The translations under genes were made by a program, and so were the position numbers. The notes under the pieces are model-generated. The model was not told the DNA's origin. It searched no databases and saw nothing but the letters and a program-made list of their open reading frames with translations. Of a stretch of DNA of 64,000 nt, positions 39,093 through 50,296 are shown in pieces (positions within the stretch are counted from its first letter, which is position 1; each line of letters begins with the position of its first letter). Origin of the DNA: Pseudodesulfovibrio alkaliphilus (GTDB lineage: Bacteria > Desulfobacterota > Desulfovibrionia > Desulfovibrionales > Desulfovibrionaceae); the NCBI RefSeq assembly GCF_009729555.1, contig NZ_WODC01000008.1, positions 1 through 64,000 of the forward strand. The letters run 5' to 3'.

Positions 39093-39785
39093 ATGACCAT
39101 CTACAGGCTCTTCGAGGAACCCATCTTCCCCGACCCGGCGGAAGCCGAGCCGGACGGGCTGCTGGCTGTGGGCGGAGACCTCAGCCCCCAGCGGCTGCTG
39201 GCCGCCTATGCCTCCGGCATCTTTCCCTGGTATGGCGAGGATTCGCCCATCCTTTGGTGGTCGACCGATCCCAGGCTCGTGCTGCGGCCGGAGCGTCTGC
39301 ATCTATCGCGCAGTCTGCGCAGGGTTCTGGATCGCGGCGTCTTCGCCTTCACCATGGACACCGCCTTTGAGGCGGTCATCCGCGCCTGCGGGGCCGTATC
39401 CAGGCCCGGTCAGCACGGCACATGGCTTGTGCCCGAGATGGTGGATGCCTATGTGGCGATGCACGATCTTGGTTACGCCCACAGTGTGGAGACCTGGTGT
39501 GACGGAAAGTTGGTCGGCGGTCTGTACGGGGTGTCCCTTGGGTCGGCTTTTTTCGGCGAGTCCATGTTTCACGCGGCGCCCGATGCCTCCAAGGCGGCAT
39601 TTGCCGTGCTTGCGCGTCAGTTGGCCCGGTGGGATTTCACCCTCATCGATTGCCAGCAGACCACGGCCCACATGCTCCGTTTCGGGGCCGAGGAGATGCT
39701 GCGCTTTCGATTCCTGGCCCTGCTGCGCGAGGCCATGTCGAACCCTACGCGCCCTGGCCGCTGGGTGCTGGACAAGCTTTGGTGA
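39093..39785 (+). CDS. aat: Leucyl/phenylalanyl-tRNA–protein transferase
   Basis: A 230-residue GNAT-fold enzyme that adds Leu or Phe from tRNA to proteins beginning with Lys or Arg, marking them for ClpS-ClpAP. Signatures: the opening FPDPAEAEPDGLLAVGGDLS, AYASGIFPWY, and LVGGLYGVSLGSAFFGESMF. It starts 50 bases after clpA. No clear ribosome-binding site is visible; coupling to the operon is inferred from spacing. Confidence 0.96.
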   Translation: MTIYRLFEEPIFPDPAEAEPDGLLAVGGDLSPQRLLAAYASGIFPWYGEDSPILWWSTDPRLVLRPERLHLSRSLRRVLDRGVFAFTMDTAFEAVIRACGAVSRPGQHGTWLVPEMVDAYVAMHDLGYAHSVETWCDGKLVGGLYGVSLGSAFFGESMFHAAPDASKAAFAVLARQLARWDFTLIDCQQTTAHMLRFGAEEMLRFRFLALLREAMSNPTRPGRWVLDKLW

Positions 39786-39805
39786 ATCCGTCGGCTTCGT
39801 TCTGG

Positions 39806-40273
39806 CTATTCCTGAACGATGGGCGGGTGTTGGCTCAGGTCGAAGAACCCCCGAAGCGGAATGTCGAGCAGATAGCTCGGAATCTTTTCGAATTCGATGA
39901 AGCCCACGCTCTTGCCGGGCTGGGCTTCTGACAGTCCGCACAACCCGGCCGGAACCGGAAAGCTCAGGGGCGCTGAACGGATGGCCGCGAGTCTTGTGGA
40001 ATACTGCGCCTTCAGATAGTCTACAATGCGGTCGCGCTCGGCGTCGGTGAATGCCTCCATGACCACCCGCCGGGCCGCCTCGCCGGGCCGGGGGACAGTG
40101 CCGTCGAGCAGTTCGCTCCAGGGGAGGGCGGCCTCTTCCGTCTCGCTCCAGCGGCCGCGGAAGAGATGCACCGATACGTCCCGGCGGCCTTTGAAGCTCT
40201 TGACCACCATGAAAAGGGTATGGGCCTGGGCCACGGGCGGCGGCGACTGCGGGGAAATGATGTCTATATCCAT
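39806..40273 (-). CDS. Uncharacterised protein
   Basis: A 155-residue soluble protein. CCGGAGC lies seven bases before the ATG on the minus strand, which supports it. The middle (FTDAERDRIVDYLKAQYSTRLAAIRS) is helical; the first 60 residues may form strands. There is no membrane segment or known motif. It is convergent with aat and divergent from uvrB. I do not recognise it. Confidence 0.6.
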   Translation of the reverse strand: MDIDIISPQSPPPVAQAHTLFMVVKSFKGRRDVSVHLFRGRWSETEEAALPWSELLDGTVPRPGEAARRVVMEAFTDAERDRIVDYLKAQYSTRLAAIRSAPLSFPVPAGLCGLSEAQPGKSVGFIEFEKIPSYLLDIPLRGFFDLSQHPPIVQE

Positions 40274-40360
40274 GGAACTGCTCCGGTCAGGTTATTTCGG
40301 GGTATGCTCCATCAGTACGTCTTTTGACGGTTTTTCTCAAGCACACGGTGCGGGACGCGG

Positions 40361-42358
40361 ATGCCACCATTCAAGCTTGTCAGCCAATACACTCCCATGG
40401 GAGACCAGCCCCGGGCCATAGACCAGCTCGTGACAGGCCTTCGGGACGGGGTGCGCGATCAGGTGCTGCTCGGAGCCACGGGCACGGGCAAGACCTTCAC
40501 CATGGCCAACGTGGTGGCGACCCTTGACCGGCCCGCCCTGGTGCTGGCGCCCAACAAGACCCTGGCAGCCCAGCTCTACAGCGAGTTCCGGGGATTGTTC
40601 CCGGAAAACGCAGTGGAGTATTTCGTCAGCTATTACGATTACTATCAGCCGGAAGCCTACCTTCCTCATTCCGATGTCTTCATTGAGAAAGACTCGTCCA
40701 TCAACGACGACATCGACAAGCTGCGCCACGCCGCCACCCACGCCCTGTTGACGCGGCGCGACGTGCTCATCGTGGCCTCGGTCTCCTGCATTTACGGTCT
40801 GGGTTCGCCCGATTTCTATGCCAAGATGGTCATCCCGGTGGAGGAGGGGCAGGCCATGACCATGGAGTCTCTGCTTTCGCGGCTGGTGGAGATCCACTAT
40901 GAGCGCAACGACTACGACTTTCATCGCGGTACCTTCCGGGTGCGCGGCGATGTGGTGGAGATCATCCCGGCCTATAGCCGCGAGAAGGCGCTGCGCATCG
41001 AGTTCTTCGGTGACGAGATCGACTCTCTTGCCGAGACCGACCCTCTCACTGGCGAAGTTCGCGACCGGCTGCGCAAGACGGTCATCTATCCCGGCAGCCA
41101 CTTTGTTTCGGACCGAGAGAACCTGGACCGGGCCGTGAACGACATCCGCGACGAATTGCAGCAGCGGCTGGCCGAGTTCAAGGCTGCCAACCGGCTGGTA
41201 GAGGCCCAGCGCCTGGAGCAGCGGACGATGTATGATCTTGAAATAATTGAAGAGCTTGGCTTTTGCAGCGGTATAGAGAACTACTCTCGTCACCTGGACG
41301 GTCGCAGCAAGGACCAGCCGCCCGCCACATTGCTTGATTATTTCCCCGAGGATTTCATCCTTTTCGTTGACGAGTCGCACATCGCCCTGCCCCAGGTGGG
41401 GGGCATGTTCAAGGGCGACCGTTCGCGCAAGACCACCCTGGTGGACTTCGGCTTCCGTCTGCCTTCGGCCCTGGATAACCGGCCGCTTGATTACCAGGAG
41501 TTTCAGTCGCGCATTCGTCAGGCGGTTTATGTTTCGGCCACGCCCGGCCATCTGGAGCTGGATCTCGCCCAGGGCGTGGTGGTGGAGCAGATCATCCGGC
41601 CCACCGGCCTGCTTGATCCGCTGGTGGAGGTCCGGCCCGTGGCAGGGCAAATCGACGACCTGCTGGGCGAGTGCAAGCAGCGGCAGAGCCGCGACGAGCG
41701 CGTGCTTGTCACCACCCTGACCAAGCGCATGGCCGAGGACCTCAACGAATATCTCAATTCCATGGGCGTGCCCTCGCGCTACCTGCATTCGGACATCGAC
41801 ACCCTGGAACGCATGGCCATCATCCAGGCCCTGCGGGCTGGCGAGTTCTTCGTCCTGGTGGGCATCAATCTGTTGCGCGAGGGGCTGGACATCCCCGAGG
41901 TGTCGCTGGTGGCCATTCTGGATGCGGACAAGGAAGGTTTTTTGCGTTCGGCGCGTTCGCTTGTCCAGACATTTGGCCGGGCTGCTCGCAATGTGGATGG
42001 CCGGGTGGTCATGTATGCCGACGCCGTCACCGGCTCCATGGCCGAGGCCATGGACGAGACCGCCCGGCGGCGCGAGCGGCAGCAGGCCCATAATGAAGCC
42101 CACGGCATCACCCCGGTCACCATCCGCAAGAACCTGGGCAACCTCTTTGCCGACGCTGGCGAGGCCAAGGGGCGCGGCAAAAAGCTCCCGGCCATTGAGG
42201 ACGCCCCGCCCGGAGCCTCGGCCAAAGAGTTGAACACCCTGGTCAGGCAGCTTGAACGGCAGATGCGCGAGGCGGCCAAAGAGCTGGAATTCGAGCGGGC
42301 AGCCGATCTGCGCGACCGCGTGGCCCTGATTCGCGAGCGCATCCTCGAACTGGGGTAG
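40361..42358 (+). CDS. uvrB: UvrB, excinuclease ABC subunit B
   Basis: A 665-residue nucleotide-excision repair helicase. Walker A GATGTGKT (about 38-45), the beta-hairpin [12 protein letters not shown] that clamps the damaged strand, the helicase motif [17 protein letters not shown], and the C-terminal UVR motif that binds UvrC (residues about 625-660) are all present. It verifies damage handed over by UvrA. I see no clear LexA box upstream. It is followed by ligA after 48 bases. Confidence 0.97.
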   Translation: MPPFKLVSQYTPMGDQPRAIDQLVTGLRDGVRDQVLLGATGTGKTFTMANVVATLDRPALVLAPNKTLAAQLYSEFRGLFPENAVEYFVSYYDYYQPEAYLPHSDVFIEKDSSINDDIDKLRHAATHALLTRRDVLIVASVSCIYGLGSPDFYAKMVIPVEEGQAMTMESLLSRLVEIHYERNDYDFHRGTFRVRGDVVEIIPAYSREKALRIEFFGDEIDSLAETDPLTGEVRDRLRKTVIYPGSHFVSDRENLDRAVNDIRDELQQRLAEFKAANRLVEAQRLEQRTMYDLEIIEELGFCSGIENYSRHLDGRSKDQPPATLLDYFPEDFILFVDESHIALPQVGGMFKGDRSRKTTLVDFGFRLPSALDNRPLDYQEFQSRIRQAVYVSATPGHLELDLAQGVVVEQIIRPTGLLDPLVEVRPVAGQIDDLLGECKQRQSRDERVLVTTLTKRMAEDLNEYLNSMGVPSRYLHSDIDTLERMAIIQALRAGEFFVLVGINLLREGLDIPEVSLVAILDADKEGFLRSARSLVQTFGRAARNVDGRVVMYADAVTGSMAEAMDETARRRERQQAHNEAHGITPVTIRKNLGNLFADAGEAKGRGKKLPAIEDAPPGASAKELNTLVRQLERQMREAAKELEFERAADLRDRVALIRERILELG

Positions 42359-42385
42359 GGGTGTTCATCGTGTTTGATTGTTTAA

Positions 42386-44446
<2,061 letters not shown>

Positions 44447-44479
44447 TTTTTCAACACGATGCAAGCAAGGAGAGACGCA

Positions 44480-45259
44480 ATGGCAACCAATGTCGTCATA
44501 TTGGGCGCAAAGGGCCGCATGGGTGATACCCTGGTCAACATGGCCCTGGCGGATGAGGAACTGAACCTCGTGGGCGCGTGCGAGCGCGAGGGCAATGCGG
44601 GGGGCATCGATCATGACGGGTGCATCGTCTCGGATTGCCTGGAGGAGCTGCTGCCCCAGGTGCCGGGCGCGGTGGTCGTGGATTTCACCATGCCGGAAGC
44701 GTCCGTGGCCATGGCCGGGATAGCGGCCCGCTTCGGCAACCCGGCGGTTATCGGCACCACCGGCCTGAGCAAGGCCCAGCAGGCCGAGCTGGCGACCATG
44801 GCCAGGGACGTGCCGCTCTTCTGGGCGCCCAACATGTCCGTTGGCGTCAATGTCCTGCTCAAGGTGCTGCCCACCCTAGTCCGGCTGCTCGGCCCGGACT
44901 ACGACATGGAGATGGTGGAGACCCACCACAAGATGAAGAAGGATTCGCCAAGCGGCACGGCCCTCAAGCTGGCCCAGTGCCTGGCCGAGGCCCGCGGCTG
45001 GGAATATGACGAGGTCAAGCGCCACTGCCGCGACGGCATCATCGGCGAGCGGCCCCGCAAGGAGATCGGCGTGCAGACCCTGCGCGGCGGCGACGTGTTC
45101 GGCGACCACACCATGTATTTCTTCGGCCCGGGCGAGCGCATAGAGATCACCCACCGCGCCCACTCCCGCGAAACCTTTGCCACCGGAGCCCTGCGCGCCG
45201 CCAAATGGCTGGCCAACCAGAAACCCGGCAGACTCTACACCATGGCCGATGTTTTGTAG
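44480..45259 (+). CDS. dapB: 4-hydroxy-tetrahydrodipicolinate reductase
   Basis: A 259-residue enzyme of the lysine/diaminopimelate pathway. Nucleotide-binding [14 protein letters not shown], substrate-binding [19 protein letters not shown], and GTTGLS are its hallmarks. The ATG at 44480 follows AAGGAGAGACGC. A terminator follows the gene. It feeds meso-DAP to peptidoglycan synthesis. Confidence 0.96.
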   Translation: MATNVVILGAKGRMGDTLVNMALADEELNLVGACEREGNAGGIDHDGCIVSDCLEELLPQVPGAVVVDFTMPEASVAMAGIAARFGNPAVIGTTGLSKAQQAELATMARDVPLFWAPNMSVGVNVLLKVLPTLVRLLGPDYDMEMVETHHKMKKDSPSGTALKLAQCLAEARGWEYDEVKRHCRDGIIGERPRKEIGVQTLRGGDVFGDHTMYFFGPGERIEITHRAHSRETFATGALRAAKWLANQKPGRLYTMADVL

Positions 45260-45283
45260 CCTGTCGGGATTTTTGGGAATTGA

Positions 45284-45316
45284 AAGGGGAGCCTTCGGAA
45301 GGGGGCTCCCTTTTTC
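45284..45316 (+). terminator. Terminator after dapB
   Basis: gggagcc (45287-45293) pairs with ggctccc (45304-45310), followed by five T. Confidence 0.85.
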
Positions 45317-45451
45317 TATACGGTCTCACGCGAGGGGGTGAAGGGTGGTCGGCGGGCAGGCGGAAGGCGAGGAGGGTATTTGGCCCAAGGGCTTGTGCGG
45401 CCGTGGCTGATTCTCTATGCTTCTTTGAAAATCGCATAATCCGGAGAAGCC

Positions 45452-46876
45452 ATGACCTGCTGCAAATGCGAAGAGCTCGGATGGAATGATCCGCAACCTG
45501 TTGTCTATACTGACCCGGAGGATGGCAACGAATATTGCCTGTTCCATGCCCCGGCAGAGCACAAGGGCATGTCTGTTGATGTATTCAATGCACAGGTGTC
45601 CGAACGAATTCAGGCCGTCATCGATCTAGAAAACGAAAAGGCTTTGTGCGACCTGAGCGGAGCCATTTTCCCTGGAGATATTTGTTTTGAATCAGGTAGT
45701 GCATTACCTAATATTTCCTTCGAGAAAGCCCGCTTCGAGGGGCACGCAGTTTTTGACAAAGCCTGTTTCGGGAAGATCGCAATGTTTGTCGAAGCCAGCT
45801 TTGGAGGGAGAGCAGCTTTCTACCAAGCCAGCTTTGGGGAGTACGCATTGTTCGACGAAGCTAGCTTCAGGGGGGGAGCGTTTTTCAGCGAAGCCAGTTT
45901 CAAGGGGAACGCATATTTCGGCAGAGCCCGCTTTTGTGGGGGAGCATATTTCGACGAAACCCATTTGGTGAGGGTCGTATTTTTCAACGGAGCTAGCTTT
46001 GAAGGGAACGCATCTTTCAGTAAAGCCAGCTTCGGGGGGAACACCTCTTTCCACGAAGCTAGCTTCATGGGGAACGCAGATTTTTCATCAGCACAGTTCA
46101 ATGGCCCCATCCGTTTTCATTCAATCATAACAGATGATTCCATCCTCAGACTCGCCTATTGCACTGTACCCCCTTCAGCCATGACCTTCGAGAATTGCGA
46201 TCCCACCTGCCTTGATCTTGTTGATCAGCGCGACCTCACGCACATTCATTTCATCAACTCTTCGTGGGAGAAGAACGGGCGCATCAAGGCGTGTACTGAA
46301 GATGATCCCGGAAGGCTGCAATCAACCCGCGATTTCTACCAGCGGATGAAGGCCAAGTACAAGGCCGAGAACAACGAGTACGAGGCCTCCAAGTGGCATG
46401 TTGCGGAGAAAGAGGCGCAGTTGAAGCTGCTCGGCCAGGCGACAAAGCCAATTCGGCAGGCATTGAAGGAGGTCGGGCAGGGGGCTGCGATAAAAGACGC
46501 CTGGAAGGCTTGCCGGTTGGAGCGAAATTGTCTTTCGGTGAAGACGTTCTTTGCGGCGCTTGTTATGTGGTTGTCGCCATTTTTCAACGCTGCTGCCGAG
46601 AGGCTGACTTTTCGGGCTCTGTGGCTCTACAAGTATTCCAGTGGATATGGCGAGAAGCCATTTCATGCGCTTTTCTGGCTTGCTGTTCTGGTATTGTTGC
46701 CAGCGCTGCCAGTCCTCTTCCCTGGCAGCATGCTGTATTACCTGCCGCTCATGCGGGAGTATCCTGGCAGCGATGTCTGCGTGGTCACCCGCTTCCTGAT
46801 AGTCATTTGGCAGCTCCTCATCACCGCCCAGGCCGCTCTTTTTGCCTTTGCGCTGCGGAATCGCTTCAGACGGTAA
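45452..46876 (+). CDS. Pentapeptide-repeat membrane protein
   Basis: A 474-residue protein. The N-terminus has a possible metal site (CCKCEELG... EYCLFH). Residues of about 88-222 hold about twelve units of an 11-residue phenylalanine-centred repeat (ASFxGxAxFxx), the Pentapeptide_3 type that folds as a right-handed quadrilateral helix. A charged helical linker follows, and the C-terminus has two hydrophobic segments (about 400-425 and 445-465). The region is richer in A and T than its neighbours and the codon use differs, which suggests transfer. GGAGAAGCC precedes the ATG. Function unknown; such proteins in other bacteria are often peripheral membrane or gyrase-binding factors. Confidence 0.8.
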   Translation: MTCCKCEELGWNDPQPVVYTDPEDGNEYCLFHAPAEHKGMSVDVFNAQVSERIQAVIDLENEKALCDLSGAIFPGDICFESGSALPNISFEKARFEGHAVFDKACFGKIAMFVEASFGGRAAFYQASFGEYALFDEASFRGGAFFSEASFKGNAYFGRARFCGGAYFDETHLVRVVFFNGASFEGNASFSKASFGGNTSFHEASFMGNADFSSAQFNGPIRFHSIITDDSILRLAYCTVPPSAMTFENCDPTCLDLVDQRDLTHIHFINSSWEKNGRIKACTEDDPGRLQSTRDFYQRMKAKYKAENNEYEASKWHVAEKEAQLKLLGQATKPIRQALKEVGQGAAIKDAWKACRLERNCLSVKTFFAALVMWLSPFFNAAAERLTFRALWLYKYSSGYGEKPFHALFWLAVLVLLPALPVLFPGSMLYYLPLMREYPGSDVCVVTRFLIVIWQLLITAQAALFAFALRNRFRR

Positions 46877-46924
46877 TTCTGATCAAGCCGTCAGTCTGGC
46901 GAGACCAGGAGCCAGCCGCCCGCC

Positions 46925-48373
46925 TCACAATATCGGCGACAGCAGCCGGGCGAACTTGACGGCGGTCTGGTAGGTCACGCTCTTGCGGGCGTATTCGTCG
47001 GTGTCTGTTTCCACGCAGCGTTTGAAGTCGGCGAGGAACATCTGCTCCACCTGGGCGCAGAAGGCGCGGTCCTCCACCAGCATGGTCATCTCGAAATTGA
47101 GGCGGAACGAGCGGTTGTCGAGGTTGGCCGTGCCCACCCCGGCCAGTTCGTCGTCGGCCAGAAAGACCTTCTCGTGCAGAAAGCCGTCCATGTAGCGGTA
47201 GACGCGGATGCCGGGCACGCTGCTCAAGTCGTGCAGGCTGGAGTATCCGGCCAAGTAGACCAGCAGGTGGTCCGCCTTTCTGGGAAGCATGATACGCACG
47301 TCCACCCCGCGCATGGAGGCCAGTTGCAGGGCCTTGGTCACCGCGCTGTCCGGCACGTAGTAGGGGCTGGCGATCCAGAAGCGCTTTTTGGAGGCGTTGA
47401 TGGCCCGGATGAACATCAGGGAGCATGCTTCCAGGTTGTCGGTGGGGCCGGTGGCCAGGGTCAGCACGTCGGCCTTGCCCACTGTCTTCGGCATGGAGAG
47501 ATCCTGGACGTAGAGCTCGCGGGTGGCCCAATACCAGTCCTTGGTGAAGCTTAAGCGCACGCCGAGCACGGCCGGGCCGCTGATGCGCAGATGGGTGTCT
47601 CGCCAATGGCCGAGCTTCTTGGAGAGGCCGAGGTATTCGTCGCCCACGTTGTGGCCGCCCACAAAGGCGGTGTGGCCGTCCACGATGACAATCTTGCGGT
47701 GGTTGCGGAAATTGAGCTGGAAGCGGTTGCCGCGTCCACGCCTGGTATGGAAGGGCCGAACCTCGATGCCCGCCGCGCTCATGGAGCGCCAGAAGTCGGC
47801 CGGGGTGTCGTGGCAGCCGATTTCGTCGTAGAGGAATTTGATTTGTACACCCTGGGCCGCCTTGCCAAGCAGCAGGTCGCGCAGGCGGGTTCCCAGGCCT
47901 TCGGCCCGGACGATGAAGAACTGGAGCAGCACATAGGACCGGGCCGATTCGATGCTTTTGAAGACGGCCTCAAAGGTGGCCTCGCCGTCCACCAGCAATT
48001 CCAGCTCGTTGCCGCCGACAAAAGGGATGCCCGCCAGATGCTCGAAGGAGCAGCGCGGCGCATCCGGCCTGTGCCGGGCCGAGAGCGCCCGGACCCGAGG
48101 CAGGTCGTGGCGGTTTCTGACCATTTCCCGAAACCGTTTTTCGCCCACGCGCATGGCCTCCACATAGCCGTGGAACTTCCTGCGGCCGAATATCCAGTAC
48201 AGCGGCAAGGTGATGAACGGAAAGGTGACCAGGGAGATGGCCCAGGCAATGGAACCCTGAGGGGTGCGGGTGTCGCGCACGGCCCGGACCGCCGTGGCGA
48301 TGGCCACCAGCTCGATGCAGGTGTAGGTGATGCTGAACAGGGTAAGCAGGAATTGAACGTCAGTGGATTCCAT
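46925..48373 (-). CDS. cls: Cardiolipin synthase
   Basis: A 482-residue membrane enzyme joining two phosphatidylglycerols. Two N-terminal membrane segments precede two phospholipase-D-type motifs, HRKIVIVDGHTAFVGGHN and HEKVFLADDELAGVGTAN, each with the HxKx4D catalytic pattern. The ATG at 48373 starts MESTDVQFLLTLF; longer in-frame extensions upstream are rich in basic residues and unlike the family. It uses the product of pgsA (18.6 kb). It diverges from the MATE gene. Confidence 0.94.
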   Translation of the reverse strand: MESTDVQFLLTLFSITYTCIELVAIATAVRAVRDTRTPQGSIAWAISLVTFPFITLPLYWIFGRRKFHGYVEAMRVGEKRFREMVRNRHDLPRVRALSARHRPDAPRCSFEHLAGIPFVGGNELELLVDGEATFEAVFKSIESARSYVLLQFFIVRAEGLGTRLRDLLLGKAAQGVQIKFLYDEIGCHDTPADFWRSMSAAGIEVRPFHTRRGRGNRFQLNFRNHRKIVIVDGHTAFVGGHNVGDEYLGLSKKLGHWRDTHLRISGPAVLGVRLSFTKDWYWATRELYVQDLSMPKTVGKADVLTLATGPTDNLEACSLMFIRAINASKKRFWIASPYYVPDSAVTKALQLASMRGVDVRIMLPRKADHLLVYLAGYSSLHDLSSVPGIRVYRYMDGFLHEKVFLADDELAGVGTANLDNRSFRLNFEMTMLVEDRAFCAQVEQMFLADFKRCVETDTDEYARKSVTYQTAVKFARLLSPIL

Positions 48374-48470
48374 GACTTCGGGGTAGCAGGTTTTTTCGGG
48401 AAGTGGAACAGCCATGCTTGCCTCGGGCCGGGTTTTGTGGTCAGCGTTTGCCTTGGGAGGAAAACAGGCC

Positions 48471-49823
48471 ATGCAGTCCGCTCGCAGTGCGCATCCCTTT
48501 GTTGCGGCCCCGGACAGGACGCTCCTGCGCCTGGCGGTGCCCGTGCTTTTTTCCCTGGTGGCCGAGCCGCTGACAGGGCTTGCCGACACCGCCTTTGTGG
48601 CCCGGCTGCCCGGCTCAGAGCCGGTGGCCGCTCTGGGTATCGGCACCGTGGCTTTCTCTTCCATCTTCTGGGCCTTCGCCTTTCTCGGCATCGGTGCCCA
48701 GACCGAAGTGGCCCAGGCCCTTGGGCGCGGCGATCGAGGCCATGCGTCCAAGGTGGCCTCACTGGCCGCCTTCATCGCTGCATGTATCGGCTTGTTTCTG
48801 GCGCTTGTTTCCATGCCCTTCCTCGACGACTTCGCTATTCTGCTCGGGGCAACGGGCGAAGTGGCGGGGCATTCCCGCGAGTACATGTTTTACCGACTGC
48901 TGGGTGCGCCCGCCGTGCTGGTGTGTCTGACATGCTTCGGCGCATTGCGCGGGGTGCAGGACATGCGTACGCCGCTGCTTGTGGCTGTGGGAATCAACGC
49001 GCTTAACGTGCTGCTCGACTGGCTGCTGGTCTTTGGCGTCGGGCCGGTGCCGTCCCTGGGCGTGGCCGGGGCGGCCATCGCCAGCACCATCAGTCAGTAT
49101 GTCGGAGCCATCTGGGTTCTGGCCGCCGTTTCGACCCGGCTGGGGCTGACGCGCCGGGTGCGGGGCGCTGGCGCGGCCAAGCTGGTGCGCATAGGCGGCG
49201 ACCTCTTTGTGCGTACCGGCGTGTTGCTGGTCTTTCTGGCCCTGTGCACCCGGGTGGCCAACAAGGCCGGGGCCGACGAGGGGGCGGCCTATCAGGCCAT
49301 CCGCCAGACCTTCATCTTCACGGCCATGTTTCTCGACGCCTTTGCCATCACCGGCCAAACCCTGGTCGGATATTTCCTCGGTGCGGGCAAGCTGAGTCAG
49401 GCCCGCCGTGTGGCCGGGCGGGTCTGCCTGTGGAGTCTTTGTACTGGCGTGGTCCTTGGTTGCGCCATGCTCGCTGCCACGTCGGGAGTGGCCTGGCTGC
49501 TGGTCCCGCCCTCTGCCATGGCCGTGTTCGGTCCGGCCTGGGTCGTGGTCGCCCTGATGCAGCCCGTGGGCGCTCTCTCCTTTGCCACAGACGGCATCCA
49601 CTGGGGAGCAGGGGATTTTCGCTACCTCAGGAACGCTATGGTGGCGTCCTCGGTTCTTTGCGGGGCGTTGATCTGGGCGCTGGAGCTGGTGCAGCCCGCC
49701 CAGGTGCTGGTGGTCATCTGGTGGATTACGATGCTGTGGGCCGCTTTGCGGGCAGGGTTCGGTCTGGTGCGGATCTGGCCCGGTGCCGGGCGGGCTCCGC
49801 TGCGGCGCGGTGCGGGATATTGA
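48471..49823 (+). CDS. MATE-family efflux transporter
   Basis: A protein of about 450 residues with twelve predicted membrane segments in two related halves, starting LLRLAVPVLFSLVAEPLTGLADTAFVARL, typical of MATE (DinF-like) exporters. ALGIGTVAFSSIFWAF and the second-half TGQTLVGYFLGAG fit the family. The ATG at 48471 is supported by GGGAGG ten bases upstream. It should expel cationic or other organic compounds using Na+ or H+; the substrate is unknown. Confidence 0.9.
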   Translation: MQSARSAHPFVAAPDRTLLRLAVPVLFSLVAEPLTGLADTAFVARLPGSEPVAALGIGTVAFSSIFWAFAFLGIGAQTEVAQALGRGDRGHASKVASLAAFIAACIGLFLALVSMPFLDDFAILLGATGEVAGHSREYMFYRLLGAPAVLVCLTCFGALRGVQDMRTPLLVAVGINALNVLLDWLLVFGVGPVPSLGVAGAAIASTISQYVGAIWVLAAVSTRLGLTRRVRGAGAAKLVRIGGDLFVRTGVLLVFLALCTRVANKAGADEGAAYQAIRQTFIFTAMFLDAFAITGQTLVGYFLGAGKLSQARRVAGRVCLWSLCTGVVLGCAMLAATSGVAWLLVPPSAMAVFGPAWVVVALMQPVGALSFATDGIHWGAGDFRYLRNAMVASSVLCGALIWALELVQPAQVLVVIWWITMLWAALRAGFGLVRIWPGAGRAPLRRGAGY

Positions 49824-49850
49824 CCCTTGCGGCTGCGGGAGGGATGTGTG

Positions 49851-50294
49851 TCAGCGTTCGGCCAAAAAATTGAACATGAAGGCGTAGGCGTTGCGCATTT
49901 CCTTTTCAAGTTCGTCCAGGTGCGCCTTGGCGCTTATCATGTCTTCGGCCTTTGAGGCCTTTTCCAGCATCAAACAACAGTCGCGGACGCGCTCCACGCC
50001 CATGGTGGCCGCGCCGCCCTTGAGGGCGTGGGCCAGATGGCGCAGCCGTTCCACATCGCTCGATTCCAGGGCGTTTCTGATCTCGGCCACCCGTTTGGGT
50101 TCCTGGGCGATGAATACCGTGAACATGCGCTTGAGAAAGGCGGTTTTGCCGGACATGGATTTGAGGAAGCCGGGGCTGATGATTTGCTCCGTCATCGTGA
50201 CAGAGGCAAAGGCGGAAGGCGACGGGGCGGCTGGGACGTTGCCCGCCCCGGCTTGACCGCCGTGTCCGTTATCCCGGCTTGCGCTTTTTGCCAC
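49851..50294 (-). CDS. Orphan HPt (histidine phosphotransfer) protein
   Basis: A protein of about 147 residues with a flexible start and a C-terminal HPt bundle: LRHLAHALKGGAATMGVERV carries the phosphorylated His89. The GTG at 50294 comes two bases after the stop of rtcB and uses the AAGGGG inside the end of rtcB as its ribosome-binding site; an ATG at 50195 is a weaker option. It should shuttle phosphate between a hybrid kinase and a response regulator encoded elsewhere. Confidence 0.85.
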   Translation of the reverse strand: MAKSASRDNGHGGQAGAGNVPAAPSPSAFASVTMTEQIISPGFLKSMSGKTAFLKRMFTVFIAQEPKRVAEIRNALESSDVERLRHLAHALKGGAATMGVERVRDCCLMLEKASKAEDMISAKAHLDELEKEMRNAYAFMFNFLAER

Positions 50295-50296
50295 GT

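Noticed and set aside
40274-40360. LexA (SOS) box before uvrB
   Set aside because: No palindrome resembling known LexA sites could be found in the 87-bp gap.
45713-46118. CRISPR-like or tandem DNA repeat
   Set aside because: The roughly 33-bp periodicity is coding, corresponding to 11-residue pentapeptide-type repeats without unique spacers.
46866-47606. 246-codon leftward frame overlapping cls
   Set aside because: It lies out of frame within cls, which has both catalytic HxK motifs in its own frame.
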